This document shows positions 9,858-17,619 of a stretch of 37,188 nt of DNA, one piece after another. Position numbers and translations under genes: made by a program. The stretch is taken from NCBI RefSeq assembly GCF_000820145.1, contig NZ_CDBW01000014.1:1-37188 (forward strand), given 5' to 3'. This DNA is from Aeromonas sobria. Lineage in GTDB: Bacteria; Pseudomonadota; Gammaproteobacteria; Enterobacterales; Aeromonadaceae. The first letter of the stretch is position 1, and every line of letters starts with the position of its first letter. Below the pieces are notes generated by a model. It saw only the letters and a program-made list of their open reading frames with translations. It searched no databases and was not told the DNA's origin.

Positions 9858-11051
9858 CTACTTGTTGGCCGGGGTGCTGGACGCAGCCTGGGCAGACTGT
9901 GCATCGGCGCCCTGCTCAGCGGGATTGACCACGGTGCCCGGTCGTACTTTCTGCAAGCCAGCCACGATCACCCGCTCGCCGGAGGTGAGGCCGGACTCCA
10001 CCACCCAGTTGCTGCCAACGACACGGCTCAGCTGCACGTTGCGCAGCTCCACCTTGTTGTCAGTGGTCACTACCATCACTGTGGCGCCGCCATTGGGGGT
10101 GCGGGAAACCGCGGTTTGCGGCACCAGCAGTCCTTGCGCCCGCTCACCCTCTTGCAGGGTAGCGCGCATGAACATGCCAGGCAGCAGCAGTTGATGAGGG
10201 TTGGGCACAATCACCCGCAGGGTCACCATGCCGGAGGTCTCATCCACGGTCACGTCGGAGAACTGCAACGAGCCCTCTTCGCCATAGGTGCTGCCATCTT
10301 CCAGCTGGAAGGTCACCTTGGCGCCTTTCTGTTCGTCTTGAGTCAGCTTGCCCTCGGCGACCAGTCGCTTGAGGCGCAGCAGATCGGCGGTGGACTGACG
10401 CACATCCACATACATGGGATCGAGCTGCTGGATGGCAGTGAAGCTATCCGCCTGCTGAGCAGTCACCAGCGCCCCCTCGGTCACCGCGGATTTGCCGATG
10501 CGGCCGCTGATGGGGGCTGTGATGCGGGTGTAACCAAGATTGATCTCGGCGGTGCGCAGGGCGGCCTTGCTCGCCATGATCTCCGCCTTGGCCTGCTTCC
10601 AGCTGGCGTCGGCGTCGTCATAGTCCTGACGGCTGATGGAGTTGACTTTGAGCAGCTCCTGATAACGTTTGGCTTTGAAGCGGGCACTCTGCTCGTTGGC
10701 CTCGGCCTTGGCCACATTGGCCCTGGCGCTGGCGACCGCAGCCTGATAGACAGCCGGATCGATCTGATAGAGCAGATCGCCCACCTTCACATCGCTCCCC
10801 TCGGTAAAAAGGCGCTTGAGGATGATGCCGCTCACTTGCGGACGCACTTCGGCCACCCGCAGCGGGGCGCTGCGGCCGGTCAATTCTGTGGTCAACATCA
10901 GCGGGCCACTCTGCAGGGTCACTACGTTGACCGCAGCGGGGGGCATGCCGCCCTGTCCTTGGGGTGCGCCCCCCTTGTCACCACAACCTGCCAGCAAGCC
11001 TGTAGCCAGCAAGGCGAGACCAACTGAACGAGCAAGAATATGTTTATGCAT
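9858..11051 (-). CDS. acrA: RND efflux periplasmic adaptor lipoprotein (AcrA/AheA type)
   Basis: Membrane-fusion protein linking the inner-membrane pump to the outer-membrane channel. I choose the ATG at 11051 (397 residues). It has an AGGTG ribosome-binding site, and it gives a lipoprotein signal peptide ending in the lipobox L-L-A-G-C with the lipidated cysteine at residue 23. Then come the beta-barrel start ([12 protein letters not shown]), the lipoyl half-motifs, a helical hairpin ([14 protein letters not shown]) and [12 protein letters not shown], the typical second lipoyl half. The C-terminal tail is rich in Ala/Ser/Gln. It is first in the operon with acrB and is transcribed divergently from the repressor gene. 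Confidence 0.94.
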   Translation of the reverse strand: MHKHILARSVGLALLATGLLAGCGDKGGAPQGQGGMPPAAVNVVTLQSGPLMLTTELTGRSAPLRVAEVRPQVSGIILKRLFTEGSDVKVGDLLYQIDPAVYQAAVASARANVAKAEANEQSARFKAKRYQELLKVNSISRQDYDDADASWKQAKAEIMASKAALRTAEINLGYTRITAPISGRIGKSAVTEGALVTAQQADSFTAIQQLDPMYVDVRQSTADLLRLKRLVAEGKLTQDEQKGAKVTFQLEDGSTYGEEGSLQFSDVTVDETSGMVTLRVIVPNPHQLLLPGMFMRATLQEGERAQGLLVPQTAVSRTPNGGATVMVVTTDNKVELRNVQLSRVVGSNWVVESGLTSGERVIVAGLQKVRPGTVVNPAEQGADAQSAQAASSTPANK

Positions 11052-11133
11052 GAAACACCTGAGCCTTTGCCAGTCAATGAACAATCAGGGCCACACGGGC
11101 CCTGTTGGTAAATAGTCGAAAGATGAGGCAATA

Positions 11134-11157
11134 TACATACATTCATAAATGTATGTA
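11134..11157. promoter_or_regulatory. AcrR-type operator between acrA and acrR
   Basis: A 24-bp inverted repeat with arms TACATACATT and AATGTATGTA around a CATA centre. The E. coli AcrR operator has the same arms. It lies 82 bases before acrA and 34 before acrR, where one repressor dimer pair could control both divergent promoters. Confidence 0.85.
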
Positions 11158-11191
11158 AGTGACTTTTTGCTTGCATGAGGCATAGATTTCA

Positions 11192-11830
11192 ATGGCCAGA
11201 CGAACCAAAGAAGAGGCGCAGCAAACCCGCGGCCATATCATGAACACGGCGCTGGATCTGTTCTGCTCTCAGGGCCTGGCCAAGACCAGCCTGACCGACA
11301 TCGCCAGGGCGGCAGACCTGACCCGTGGGGCCATCTATTGGCACTTCAAGAACAAGGACGAGCTCTTCATTTCGCTCTGGGAGGAGCTCTGCAGCCCCCT
11401 CGCCCACCAGCTCGATGCCTGCCTCAATCCAGAGGAGCCAGATCCGCTGGGGCAACTGCGTCTCTTCTTCGAAGGGGTACTCCACAGCTTCATTCACAAT
11501 CCGGCCCAGCGGCAGATGTTCACCATCCTGTTCAATCTCGAATCGCTGGAGGGGGAAGCCATCTCATTGCGCGAACATATTCGCAGCCAGTCCGGCCACT
11601 TTTTTCGGGATCTGGAGACAACCCTGGCCAACGCGATACGACGGGGCCAGCTGCCCGCCGACCTCAACCTGCAGCGCGCCGCCACCCTGCTCCACTGCAC
11701 CCTGGATGGCTACATCATCAACTGGCTCCACTTTCCCGGGCGGATCGACCTGCAGAGCGAGTCCGGCTTCATGATAGAGAGCATGTTCACCATGCTGGCC
11801 CAACCCCACGGGCCTGCCTACGGCCACTAA
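11192..11830 (+). CDS. acrR: TetR-family repressor of the efflux operon (AcrR-like)
   Basis: A 212-residue TetR protein. The N-terminal helix-turn-helix (about residues 10-56) reads T-R-G-H-I-M-N-T-A-L-D-L-F through L-T-D-I-A-R-A-A-D-L-T-R-G-A-I-Y-W-H-F-K-N-K-D-E-L-F, almost identical to the AcrR/TtgR DNA-binding domain. The rest is the ligand-binding helical domain. It is divergent from acrA and shares the operator at 11134-11157, so it likely represses acrAB and itself and is released by pump substrates. The start ATG at 11192 has a GAGG site at a somewhat long distance. Confidence 0.92.
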   Translation: MARRTKEEAQQTRGHIMNTALDLFCSQGLAKTSLTDIARAADLTRGAIYWHFKNKDELFISLWEELCSPLAHQLDACLNPEEPDPLGQLRLFFEGVLHSFIHNPAQRQMFTILFNLESLEGEAISLREHIRSQSGHFFRDLETTLANAIRRGQLPADLNLQRAATLLHCTLDGYIINWLHFPGRIDLQSESGFMIESMFTMLAQPHGPAYGH

Positions 11831-11864
11831 CAGGAATCAGCAACTCCAATATGCCCCTACAAAC

Positions 11865-11907
11865 CGGGGTCTGACCGCACGCTTTGGCAGTCAGGCCCCG
11901 ATTTGTT
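11865..11907 (+). terminator. Probable terminator after acrR
   Basis: Eleven-base arms CGGGGTCTGAC (11865-11875) and GTCAGGCCCCG (11890-11900), one G-U pair, then ATTTGTTAAA. The T-tract is weak, but the position after acrR is right. Confidence 0.5.
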
Positions 11908-11939
11908 AAAGTGTGCGCCCCCTGCTTGAGGTAACCCCT

Positions 11940-12503
11940 GTGCCACACTCTGACGCCATCCCCACTCCCCAGCCGCTGAACGACCAGCACGCCCCTATTC
12001 GGGCCGCCTTTGTGGCGCGCCTCAAACCCGGCGCCCATCTGCTCAATGGTCAGTGCGGTACGGGGGAGGATCTGCGCTGGCTGCGTACTGAAGGGTGTGT
12101 GGTCACCGCCTGTGAAGCTGTGCTGGCCGACGCCAAAGTTGCCTCGCAGCAATACGGACAAGCGGTGCGGGTCGGCCCCCTCGCGCGGATGCACTCGGTG
12201 CTCCCTTACGATGGCATCTGGCTAAGTCGCCCGCTTGATAGCAACGCGGCCACCCTCGTCCCCCTGTTGCAACAGCTGGCGGCCCTGCTCAAAGCGGGCG
12301 CCCCGCTCTGTTTCCCCCTGCTGCCAACCGGCGAGATGAGCCACGACCAGCTGACGCTGCATCTGCAGCAACTGGTCACCACATCCGGGATAGCGCTGCA
12401 ACTGGCCCCGATGGGGGCCGTATCTGCCAGCACACCACCATACGCCAGTAAAAACGCCAGCCACTACGTCATGTTGCTGCGTGGCGATCATCGGGCCTCC
12501 TAA
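11940..12503 (+). CDS. SAM-dependent methyltransferase-like protein, motif degenerate
   Basis: A 187-residue protein starting at the GTG at 11940, preceded by GAGG at good distance; an upstream in-frame GTG (11913) lacks a ribosome-binding site. The segment A-H-L-L-N-G-Q-C-G-T-G-E-D-L-R-W-L, then G-C-V-V-T-A-C-E-A-V, resembles motif I and the post-I acidic residue of class I methyltransferases (normally D-x-G-C-G-T-G...D/E). The motif I acid is replaced by Asn, and the usual D-P/x-x-F motif IV is not obvious. It may be a divergent methyltransferase or a non-catalytic relative. It stands alone between acrR and a symporter gene. Substrate unknown. Confidence 0.65.
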   Translation: MPHSDAIPTPQPLNDQHAPIRAAFVARLKPGAHLLNGQCGTGEDLRWLRTEGCVVTACEAVLADAKVASQQYGQAVRVGPLARMHSVLPYDGIWLSRPLDSNAATLVPLLQQLAALLKAGAPLCFPLLPTGEMSHDQLTLHLQQLVTTSGIALQLAPMGAVSASTPPYASKNASHYVMLLRGDHRAS

Positions 12504-12695
12504 CGGGCTAATTCATCACGGATTTTTCAGTTCAACGCCAAACCGACAGCAAGTCTGCTCTCATAGCTTTCGACAATATTTAACTCGGTGTTAACGCAGC
12601 GGAGGCAGACATAACACGGTTTCTGTGTTAAAAAGTGTGATTAATATCAAAAATTAATAACAAGACAGACAATACAACCAACTCCGGATTTCCTT

Positions 12696-13877
12696 ATGAA
12701 ACTTGTCCTGAAACTCATTGCTGGCATCCTTGCCGGTCTCTTGCTCGGTCTCTACGCCCCTGAGTGGATGGCGCGCGTGCTGTTTACGGCCAAGACGGTG
12801 ATAGGTCAGCTGATCACCTTCACCATTCCGCTCATCATTCTGTTCTTTATCATGAGCGGCATCGCCAGCCTGCCGAAAAACTCCGGCAAGCTGCTGGGCA
12901 AAACCGTGGCCCTCTCCTACTGCTCTACCATTCTGGCGGGACTGTTCGCCTTTACTGTGGCGAGCCACCTGATCCCGCAGCTGACCACCGCTGCCGAGCC
13001 CACCACGGCCACGGCTATCAAGCTCGCCTCCTACGTCAATCTGGAGATCCCGCCGCTGTTTGGCGTGATGTCAGCACTGGCCGCCGCCTTCGTGTTCGGC
13101 ATCGGCATCAGCGCCACCCAGGCCACTGATCTGCGCCGGGTCGCCGATCAGGGCCGTGACATCATCGACCGCCTGCTGGCCAAGGTGATCATCCCGCTGC
13201 TGCCGTTCTATATCGCCGGGGTCTTTGTCGAGATGACGGTAGAAGGCACAGTGTTCGCCACCCTGAAAACCTTCGGCGTGGTGCTGGTGATGGCGATCCT
13301 GATGCACTGGATCTGGCTCTCCGTGCTGTTTATCGGCACCGGTCTGGCCCTTGGCCGCTCACCGGCCCAGCTCATCAAGAACATGCTGCCCGCCTACTTC
13401 ACCGCGCTGGGGACCATGTCGAGCGCCGCCACCATTCCGGTCGCCCTGCAATCGAGCAAGAACAACGGGGTGAGCGACGGTATCGCCAACTTTACCGTGC
13501 CGCTGTGCGCCACCATTCACCTGTGCGGATCCACCATCACGCTGGTGACCTGTGCCACCGCGGTGATGTTCCTCTCAGAGCATCTGGCCATTCCGGGCAT
13601 CGAGACCATGCTCCCCTTCATCATGATGCTGGGGGTGATCATGATCGCCGCACCGGGCGCCCCGGGTGGTGGCGTGATGTCGGCACTGGGCCTGCTCACC
13701 TCCATGCTCGGCTTCGGTGAAGCCTCCATCGCCCTGATGATCGCCCTCTATCTGGCGCAGGACAGCTTCGGCACCGCCTGCAACGTCACCGGTGACGGCG
13801 TGATTGCCCTATGGGCCGACCGCTTCGCCAACGGCAGCGAGAGTGCAGCCCCCGTGGCCGAGGCCGAACAGGCGTAA
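12696..13877 (+). CDS. Dicarboxylate/amino acid:cation symporter (DAACS/SLC1 family)
   Basis: An inner-membrane transporter of 393 residues with about eight helices and two re-entrant hairpins. Family marks are the serine-rich hairpin tip T-M-S-S-A-A-T-I-P-V-A-L, the C-A-T-I-H-L-C-G-S-T-I segment with the M-F-L-S-E-H loop, the second hairpin A-P-G-A-P-G-G-G-V-M, and the substrate-binding helix N-V-T-G-D-G-V-I-A-L near the C-terminus. It most resembles small single-gene DAACS transporters (GltP-like). Substrate (glutamate, aspartate, serine/threonine or C4-dicarboxylate) cannot be fixed from sequence. The leader 12600-12660 holds a TGTGA-N6-TCAAA partial CRP-like site, a weak hint of carbon control. 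A strong terminator follows. Confidence 0.88.
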   Translation: MKLVLKLIAGILAGLLLGLYAPEWMARVLFTAKTVIGQLITFTIPLIILFFIMSGIASLPKNSGKLLGKTVALSYCSTILAGLFAFTVASHLIPQLTTAAEPTTATAIKLASYVNLEIPPLFGVMSALAAAFVFGIGISATQATDLRRVADQGRDIIDRLLAKVIIPLLPFYIAGVFVEMTVEGTVFATLKTFGVVLVMAILMHWIWLSVLFIGTGLALGRSPAQLIKNMLPAYFTALGTMSSAATIPVALQSSKNNGVSDGIANFTVPLCATIHLCGSTITLVTCATAVMFLSEHLAIPGIETMLPFIMMLGVIMIAAPGAPGGGVMSALGLLTSMLGFGEASIALMIALYLAQDSFGTACNVTGDGVIALWADRFANGSESAAPVAEAEQA

Positions 13878-13914
13878 GTTCGCCGGGAAGGCCCCCGCCA
13901 TCCGCTGTAAAAAC

Positions 13915-13943
13915 CGCAGGCCCGAACCGTGTTCGGGCCTGCG
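13915..13943. terminator. Bidirectional-looking terminator after the symporter gene
   Basis: Perfect 13-bp arms CGCAGGCCCGAAC and GTTCGGGCCTGCG around CGT. On the plus strand it is followed by TCGTTTCTG, on the minus strand by GTTTTTACAG. It lies 37 bases after the symporter stop. Confidence 0.82.
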
Positions 13944-14049
13944 TCGTTTCTGCCTCCTTCTCTGTCTTTCTCTTTCCTCCTCTGCCCCTATCTCTGACTC
14001 TCTCTGCCGCCCACCGCACTCCCATTGCCCCCTACAACCGACAAAATTA

Positions 14050-14090
14050 TTGGCATATGCAAGATACAAGCGTATAAGTGGCATATGCCA
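14050..14090 (+). promoter_or_regulatory. Promoter with two palindromic operators ahead of the DUF134 gene
   Basis: A -35 TTGGCA (14050-14055), a 17-base spacer and a -10 TATAAG (14073-14078). The -35 is embedded in TTGGCATATGCAA, and a second, perfect palindrome TGGCATATGCCA (14079-14090) begins right after the -10. The two TGGCATATGC copies are 28 bp apart. A repressor bound at both would cover the whole promoter; the DUF134 protein itself is the obvious candidate. Confidence 0.7.
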
Positions 14091-14103
14091 ATTAGGAGCC
14101 ACC

Positions 14104-14418
14104 ATGCCAAGACCCAAGATTGCCCGCCAGATCTGTGGCCGCCCCGCCAACAGCAGCTTCAAACCCAACGGCCGCCCCATGCATCAGCTGGAGCAGGTCA
14201 CTCTGGCCCCTGACGAGTTCGAGGCATTGCGCCTCGTCGACCTTCAAGGAATGCAGCAGCAGGAGGCAGCCCTGGTGATGGGGGTCTCCCGTCAGACCCT
14301 GGCCAATATCCTGAAAAAAGGGCGTTACAAGGTGGTGGAGTGTCTGAGTCTGGGCAAGGCGTTGATGATGCAACCCGCCGAGCCCGACCACCAAACCAGT
14401 GGAGAAGAGCCGAAATGA
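14104..14418 (+). CDS. DUF134-family predicted DNA-binding protein
   Basis: A 104-residue protein of the DUF134/UPF0251 family. It begins M-P-R-P-K-I-A-R-Q-I-C-G-R-P with a short cysteine-containing stretch, continues L-x-P-D-E-F-E-A-L-R-L-V-D-L, and has a sigma70 region 4-like helix-turn-helix Q-Q-E-A-A-L-V-M-G-V-S-R-Q-T-L-A-N-I-L (about residues 57-75). The ATG at 14104 is chosen because of AGGAG eight bases upstream; the frame is open further upstream but without a start signal. The stop overlaps the next gene (ATGA). In many bacteria DUF134 genes neighbour NifX/NafY-like genes, exactly as here. It probably senses a metal or redox signal through its cysteine and controls this operon, but this is inference. 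Confidence 0.85.
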   Translation: MPRPKIARQICGRPANSSFKPNGRPMHQLEQVTLAPDEFEALRLVDLQGMQQQEAALVMGVSRQTLANILKKGRYKVVECLSLGKALMMQPAEPDHQTSGEEPK

Positions 14419-15002
14419 ATGCTGTCACAACCATGACCACCAACCCCTGCAACAGCGCCCTGATGCTCAGTCAGGGGCTGCTGGCCGGACACTTTACCCG
14501 TGCCGAGCAGCTGCAGATCCTGGGCCCCGAAGGGAACGTCATCGCCACCCTGGCCAACCCGGCCGCCGCCGAGGGCTGTCATGGCAAGCAAGGGCTGCTC
14601 GACGCCCTCGCCCATCATCAGGTGGGTCAGGTGGTGGTGCGTAATATCGGCGAGCGGATGCTGGGGCGCCTGCTGGCGGCCAATATCCGGGTGCTGCAGT
14701 GCCGTTCTGCCCGGCTGCCGCTACCCGCGCTGCTAGCCCCCGCCAATCTGCAACTGCTCACAGGTGCCAGTCAGGGCCGTCCGTCTCGCCGTCATAAGAG
14801 CAAGTCGGCGATCCGTGCCATCCAGCCCGCCAGCGCGGGCCATAGCCAGAGCCCTGCGCATTGTCATGGTGGCTGCAACAGTGGATCCGATCATTGTTGC
14901 GCCAGTGGTGACAATCAGGCAAACAGTCCACGGCAAGGGCATACTTGTTGTCACGGCAGTGAGGGCACCAACCAACAGGGCGGTTGCTGCCATCATCACT
15001 GA
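14415..15002 (+). CDS. NifX/NifB-associated dinitrogenase cofactor domain protein with Cys/His-rich tail
   Basis: 195 residues. Residues about 30-115 resemble the NifX/NafY-type domain (Fe-Mo cofactor biosynthesis superfamily): G-H-F-T-R-A-E-Q-L-Q-I-L, G-K-Q-G-L-L-D-A-L, V-V-V-R-N-I-G-E-R-M-L-G-R-L-L-A-A-N-I-R-V. The C-terminal third is low-complexity and packed with cysteine and histidine (C-H-G-G-C, H-C-C, H-T-C-C-H-G, G-G-C-C-H-H-H), a likely metal-binding tail. The domain is common in bacteria with no nitrogenase, and no nif genes are visible here, so a role in Fe-S or metal handling is more likely than nitrogen fixation. The start overlaps the DUF134 stop, so the two are coupled. Confidence 0.78.
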   Translation: MNAVTTMTTNPCNSALMLSQGLLAGHFTRAEQLQILGPEGNVIATLANPAAAEGCHGKQGLLDALAHHQVGQVVVRNIGERMLGRLLAANIRVLQCRSARLPLPALLAPANLQLLTGASQGRPSRRHKSKSAIRAIQPASAGHSQSPAHCHGGCNSGSDHCCASGDNQANSPRQGHTCCHGSEGTNQQGGCCHHH

Positions 15003-15044
15003 TGCCATCGCCGTGCATGTCATCACCATCAAGGAGAAGAGATA

Positions 15045-15230
15045 ATGTCCATCTGGTTGTTGAGCCTGCTCGCCTCGTTCGTGCTGATCCTGGCCATGGG
15101 CACCATCATCTGGTGGCGCCAATACAAGCTTGCCCAGAAGCGGGAGGATAAAGAGGTGCGCTCCTGTGGCTGCTCCAGCGCCTGCGCGGATCACCTCTAC
15201 CAGATCAGCGAGCCGACGCCCAAAAAGTAA
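15045..15230 (+). CDS. Small single-helix membrane protein with a Cys cluster
   Basis: 61 residues with a strong AAGGAG ribosome-binding site. Residues 3-23 form one transmembrane helix, a basic stretch follows (cytoplasmic side by the positive-inside rule), and then C-G-C-S-S-A-C at 41-47. It resembles the short FeoB-associated Cys-rich membrane proteins, although no feoB is present. It is the third gene of the DUF134/NifX-like operon and is followed by a terminator, so its likely role is with those proteins in metal or Fe-S handling. Function unknown. Confidence 0.7.
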   Translation: MSIWLLSLLASFVLILAMGTIIWWRQYKLAQKREDKEVRSCGCSSACADHLYQISEPTPKK

Positions 15231-15304
15231 CCTGAGCGCAAACGCCATAGCCGCAGAGATAAGGTCGGCAAAATAAGGGCGCGTGGAATCGAGAGGCGCA
15301 TAAA

Positions 15305-15340
15305 AGAGAGGGGGTACCTGCTGGTGCCCCCTCTCTATTT
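15305..15340 (+). terminator. Terminator of the DUF134 operon
   Basis: Arms AGAGAGGGGG (15305-15314) and CCCCCTCTCT (15327-15336), extended inside by ACC/GGT, followed by ATTTACT. It lies 75 bases beyond the small membrane protein gene. The HD-GYP gene ends nearby on the other strand. Confidence 0.75.
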
Positions 15341-15394
15341 ACTCCTCGTCATGCTTAAACCGCCTCTTTCCCCCCTTACGCTCATCACACGCAC

Positions 15395-16519
15395 TCAACA
15401 AGGCTCGGCGCCGCTGGGCGCCACGCTCGCAGAGCAGGCCGGATCCTGATACTGCTGATAGATAGCATAAAACTCGGCCTTGCTGTGCAGGGCTGCGGCG
15501 ACACAGGCGGGATCAAACTGGCTACCGGCATGCTCCTCCAGATAGGCAAAGGCCGTCTCGAACGGCCAGGCCTTCTTGTAGGGGCGCTCGCTGGTCAGGG
15601 CATCAAACACATCGGCCACCGTCACGATGCGCGCTGCCAGCGGGATCGCCTCCCCCGCCAGCCCTTGCGGATAACCGGTGCCATCAAAGCGCTCGTGATG
15701 GCTGGCGATGATGTTGGTCAGCATGTCGGTGTGGTGAATGCCATCGAGACCAAACTCGTTGATCATCAGGCTGATCATCTCCCGCCCCTTGCCGGGGTGG
15801 ATCTTCATGATCTCGAACTCTTCCGGCGTCAGCTTGCCCGGCTTGAGCAAAATGGCATCCGGCACCGCGATCTTGCCGATATCGTGCAGCTCGGAAAAGA
15901 GATGGATAAACTCCACCTCCTCATCGCTCAGGCCGCAACTGGGTGCCAGCGTCTTGGCGATCAGCCGGGAGTAGGCAGACATCCGGTGCAGATGGTTGGC
16001 GGTCTCCTCATCCCGATAACGGCTGAACTCCCGCGCCGTGGTCAGCGCGCCGCCAAGGGTCTGGATGGAGAAAAACTCCACCGCAATAATGGCCGACAGC
16101 ATCTGGGCATAAGCCGACAGCTCGCTGCGGATCGGCTCGTTGAAATAGCCCGGTTCCATCGCATCGCAAAACAGAAAGCCAAACAGCTTGCTGTTGAACA
16201 GCAGCGGCTCGGTATAACTGGAGGCATAGCCCGCTTCCAGCAGCTTGCGGCTGTGCTCCGATGCTGAGCCGCGCAGTGCATCCAGATTGCCGAGCACCCG
16301 GGGCTGCTTGTGCTCCGCCAGATAACGCAGGGAGGGAACATCGCTCAGCTTCACCTCATACTGCACCAGCGGCGAGTGCCCCTCGGTGCTGTGGGCAAAG
16401 GTCTTGAGCTGATCCGTATGCTGGTCATAAATCGCGATGGCCACCCGACCCAACTTGTCAAAGCGCTGCCTGAGCGTGGCGTGCAGATTCTGCACTCTCT
16501 CGTCAAATGAATGTTCCAT
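15395..16519 (-). CDS. GAF-HD-GYP domain cyclic di-GMP phosphodiesterase
   Basis: About 374 residues. The N-terminal ~150 residues look like a GAF-type sensor domain. The HD-GYP domain follows (about 165-345), with H-L-H-R-M-S-A-Y-S, the metal-binding L-H-D-I-G-K-I-A-V-P-D (about 211-221), the S-H-H-E-R-F-D-G-T-G-Y-P-Q-G-L motif (GYP about 282-284) and D-V-F-D-A-L-T-S-E-R-P-Y-K. All catalytic signatures are intact, so it should hydrolyse cyclic di-GMP. No membrane segment is seen, so it is cytoplasmic. Three in-frame ATGs lie within 13 bases; I prefer the third (16519) because GGAG is placed properly before it. It stands alone, reading toward the DUF134 operon. Confidence 0.9.
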   Translation of the reverse strand: MEHSFDERVQNLHATLRQRFDKLGRVAIAIYDQHTDQLKTFAHSTEGHSPLVQYEVKLSDVPSLRYLAEHKQPRVLGNLDALRGSASEHSRKLLEAGYASSYTEPLLFNSKLFGFLFCDAMEPGYFNEPIRSELSAYAQMLSAIIAVEFFSIQTLGGALTTAREFSRYRDEETANHLHRMSAYSRLIAKTLAPSCGLSDEEVEFIHLFSELHDIGKIAVPDAILLKPGKLTPEEFEIMKIHPGKGREMISLMINEFGLDGIHHTDMLTNIIASHHERFDGTGYPQGLAGEAIPLAARIVTVADVFDALTSERPYKKAWPFETAFAYLEEHAGSQFDPACVAAALHSKAEFYAIYQQYQDPACSASVAPSGAEPC

Positions 16520-16783
16520 CCCCATCTCCATCCGTGCAGCTTTGATAGGAGTATAGTGACCCCCATCCTGGCGGACCTGTCATATTAACCACGGAATCAA
16601 TAGTAGTCGGGCGCACAGCAGGACTAATCCTCCTCACATCGCGCCATCATTGGCATTAGCCGGTACGATTTGACCTTATCGAAGATATTGTTCGGTTCTG
16701 CCATGCTGGCTGTATAGTTTTTGGTTAACCATTCCGGTAAAATTCGCGCCCTTAAAGAAGAGCCACCTAAGAGTGATTGAGCG

Positions 16784-16833
16784 ATGTCCAACACAAAACA
16801 GGCCCCCAAAGTAGGATTCGTCTCCTTGGGTTG
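16784..16833 (+). pseudogene. rimO: 5' fragment of rimO, cut off at a genomic-island junction
   Basis: The ATG at 16784 opens M-S-N-T-K-Q-A-P-K-V-G-F-V-S-L-G and then hits TGA. This is the N-terminus of RimO (ribosomal protein S12 methylthiotransferase), in which the next residues are C-P-K-N-L-V-D-S-E. The sequence after TTGGGTTG keeps CCTAAGA, which would also fit C-P-K with one substitution, and then diverges completely. The cysteine that would start the RimO N-terminal domain is replaced by the stop. The rest of the ~440-codon gene is nowhere in this window. I read the point 16834-16841 as the left junction of an inserted island. The identification rests on 16 residues and on flanking chromosomal context. 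Confidence 0.7.
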
Positions 16834-17085
16834 ACCTAAGATCGCAAGACCAATCCACATCTAATACAGTCAGGCTTGTGCTAGCGGTATCCCATCACTT
16901 AGCGCCGGTTATAATCCAAAACAAGCTGAGGCTGGGTTAGCATTACTTTACGAGGTCCAGCGACAAATGCATCCACCGCTGCGGCAAACCACGATGAGCG
17001 AAGAGCGGCGGTCTTCCGTTGGAAGACATCAAAGTTGAAGCAACTTGGCTCAAACACAACCTACAAAGATCAATATCGAATCTGT
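16834..17085. other. Left edge of the putative genomic island, no gene recognised
   Basis: Between the rimO break and the first small gene there is no credible coding region or RNA that I can name. If a recombinase built this junction, the attachment-site arm should lie here. Confidence 0.45.
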
Positions 17086-17388
17086 TCAGATAAGTTCAAG
17101 GTGCCGGTTAATCAATCCAAAATCAGCAACTGGTTCACACCCTTTCTCTGAAAACATCAGTGCACCTCGCCGCTGCTCTTTCAGATTTGCTATGGCCTGA
17201 AAAAAGCAACTCTCGCACAGGTGAACCTCGTAACTTTCGCCATCGTGCTGAGTTCCATAACCCCAGTGGGCACTCAATGTGCCAAACTCGATATTGCTAA
17301 CAGCCCCCTCCGTTTGGCAACTCTCTTCACAAACATCACAGCGAATATCGCTGATTACCTCGACCTCTTTTTTGGTCATGATTTTCAT
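17086..17388 (-). CDS. Small protein with paired C-x-x-C motifs, function unknown
   Basis: 100 residues. Two cysteine pairs (C-D-V-C-E-E-S-C near residue 17 and C-E-S-C near 58) frame a conserved-looking core F-G-T-L-S-A-H-W-G-Y-G-T-Q-H-D-G-E-S-Y-E, suggesting a zinc-ribbon or knuckle fold. Proteins of this general appearance are common in genomic islands of Gammaproteobacteria; I cannot give a function. The start has GGAG 11 bases upstream and overlaps the stop of the preceding small ORF (ATGA). It is the last gene of a possible three-gene minus-strand operon beginning at 17871. Confidence 0.7.
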   Translation of the reverse strand: MKIMTKKEVEVISDIRCDVCEESCQTEGAVSNIEFGTLSAHWGYGTQHDGESYEVHLCESCFFQAIANLKEQRRGALMFSEKGCEPVADFGLINRHLELI

Positions 17389-17606
17389 ATCCTGTTACTC
17401 CATTCATGCAGCATCTGCGAATCAACTGCATCGAGTCCGCAGGTTGACCACTCCTCTGCATTGATGATTGCGTGTGATGGTCTCTCTAACTTTGCTACTG
17501 CCGCTCTATGTGATTCACCCAAGGGCTGTAGACTGACTGTGGAATACCAAGCATTACTAATGATGCCCCTCCGAGATGAAGATCCGTATGAATTCCGACA
17601 TCCCAT
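17385..17606 (-). CDS. Small ORF, unknown, translationally coupled to the C-x-x-C protein
   Basis: 73 residues, no recognisable domain. Support comes from position: it starts 14 bases after the previous gene's stop and its own stop overlaps the next start (ATGA). No good ribosome-binding site is visible, and the protein is Ser/Arg-rich near the start, so the real start may lie elsewhere. It could be a decayed gene. Confidence 0.4.
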   Translation of the reverse strand: MGCRNSYGSSSRRGIISNAWYSTVSLQPLGESHRAAVAKLERPSHAIINAEEWSTCGLDAVDSQMLHEWSNRI

Positions 17607-17619
17607 GCCAGAGACTTGT

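Noticed and set aside
8335..10194. A 619-codon open frame on the plus strand across acrB and acrA
   Set aside because: It is the antisense of the pump genes, rich in His/Gln/Arg as expected from reversed GC-rich codons, and has no family features.
12613..12660. CRP site for the symporter gene
   Set aside because: Only the left half TGTGA matches; the right half is TCAAA. Mentioned as a hint only and not listed as a site.
14415..15002. Nitrogen-fixation gene
   Set aside because: Only the NifX-like domain is present, no nif structural or assembly genes are seen, and the domain is common in non-fixing bacteria.
16624..16860. A 78-codon minus-strand frame across the rimO start
   Set aside because: It covers the rimO promoter and start on the opposite strand and has no family resemblance.
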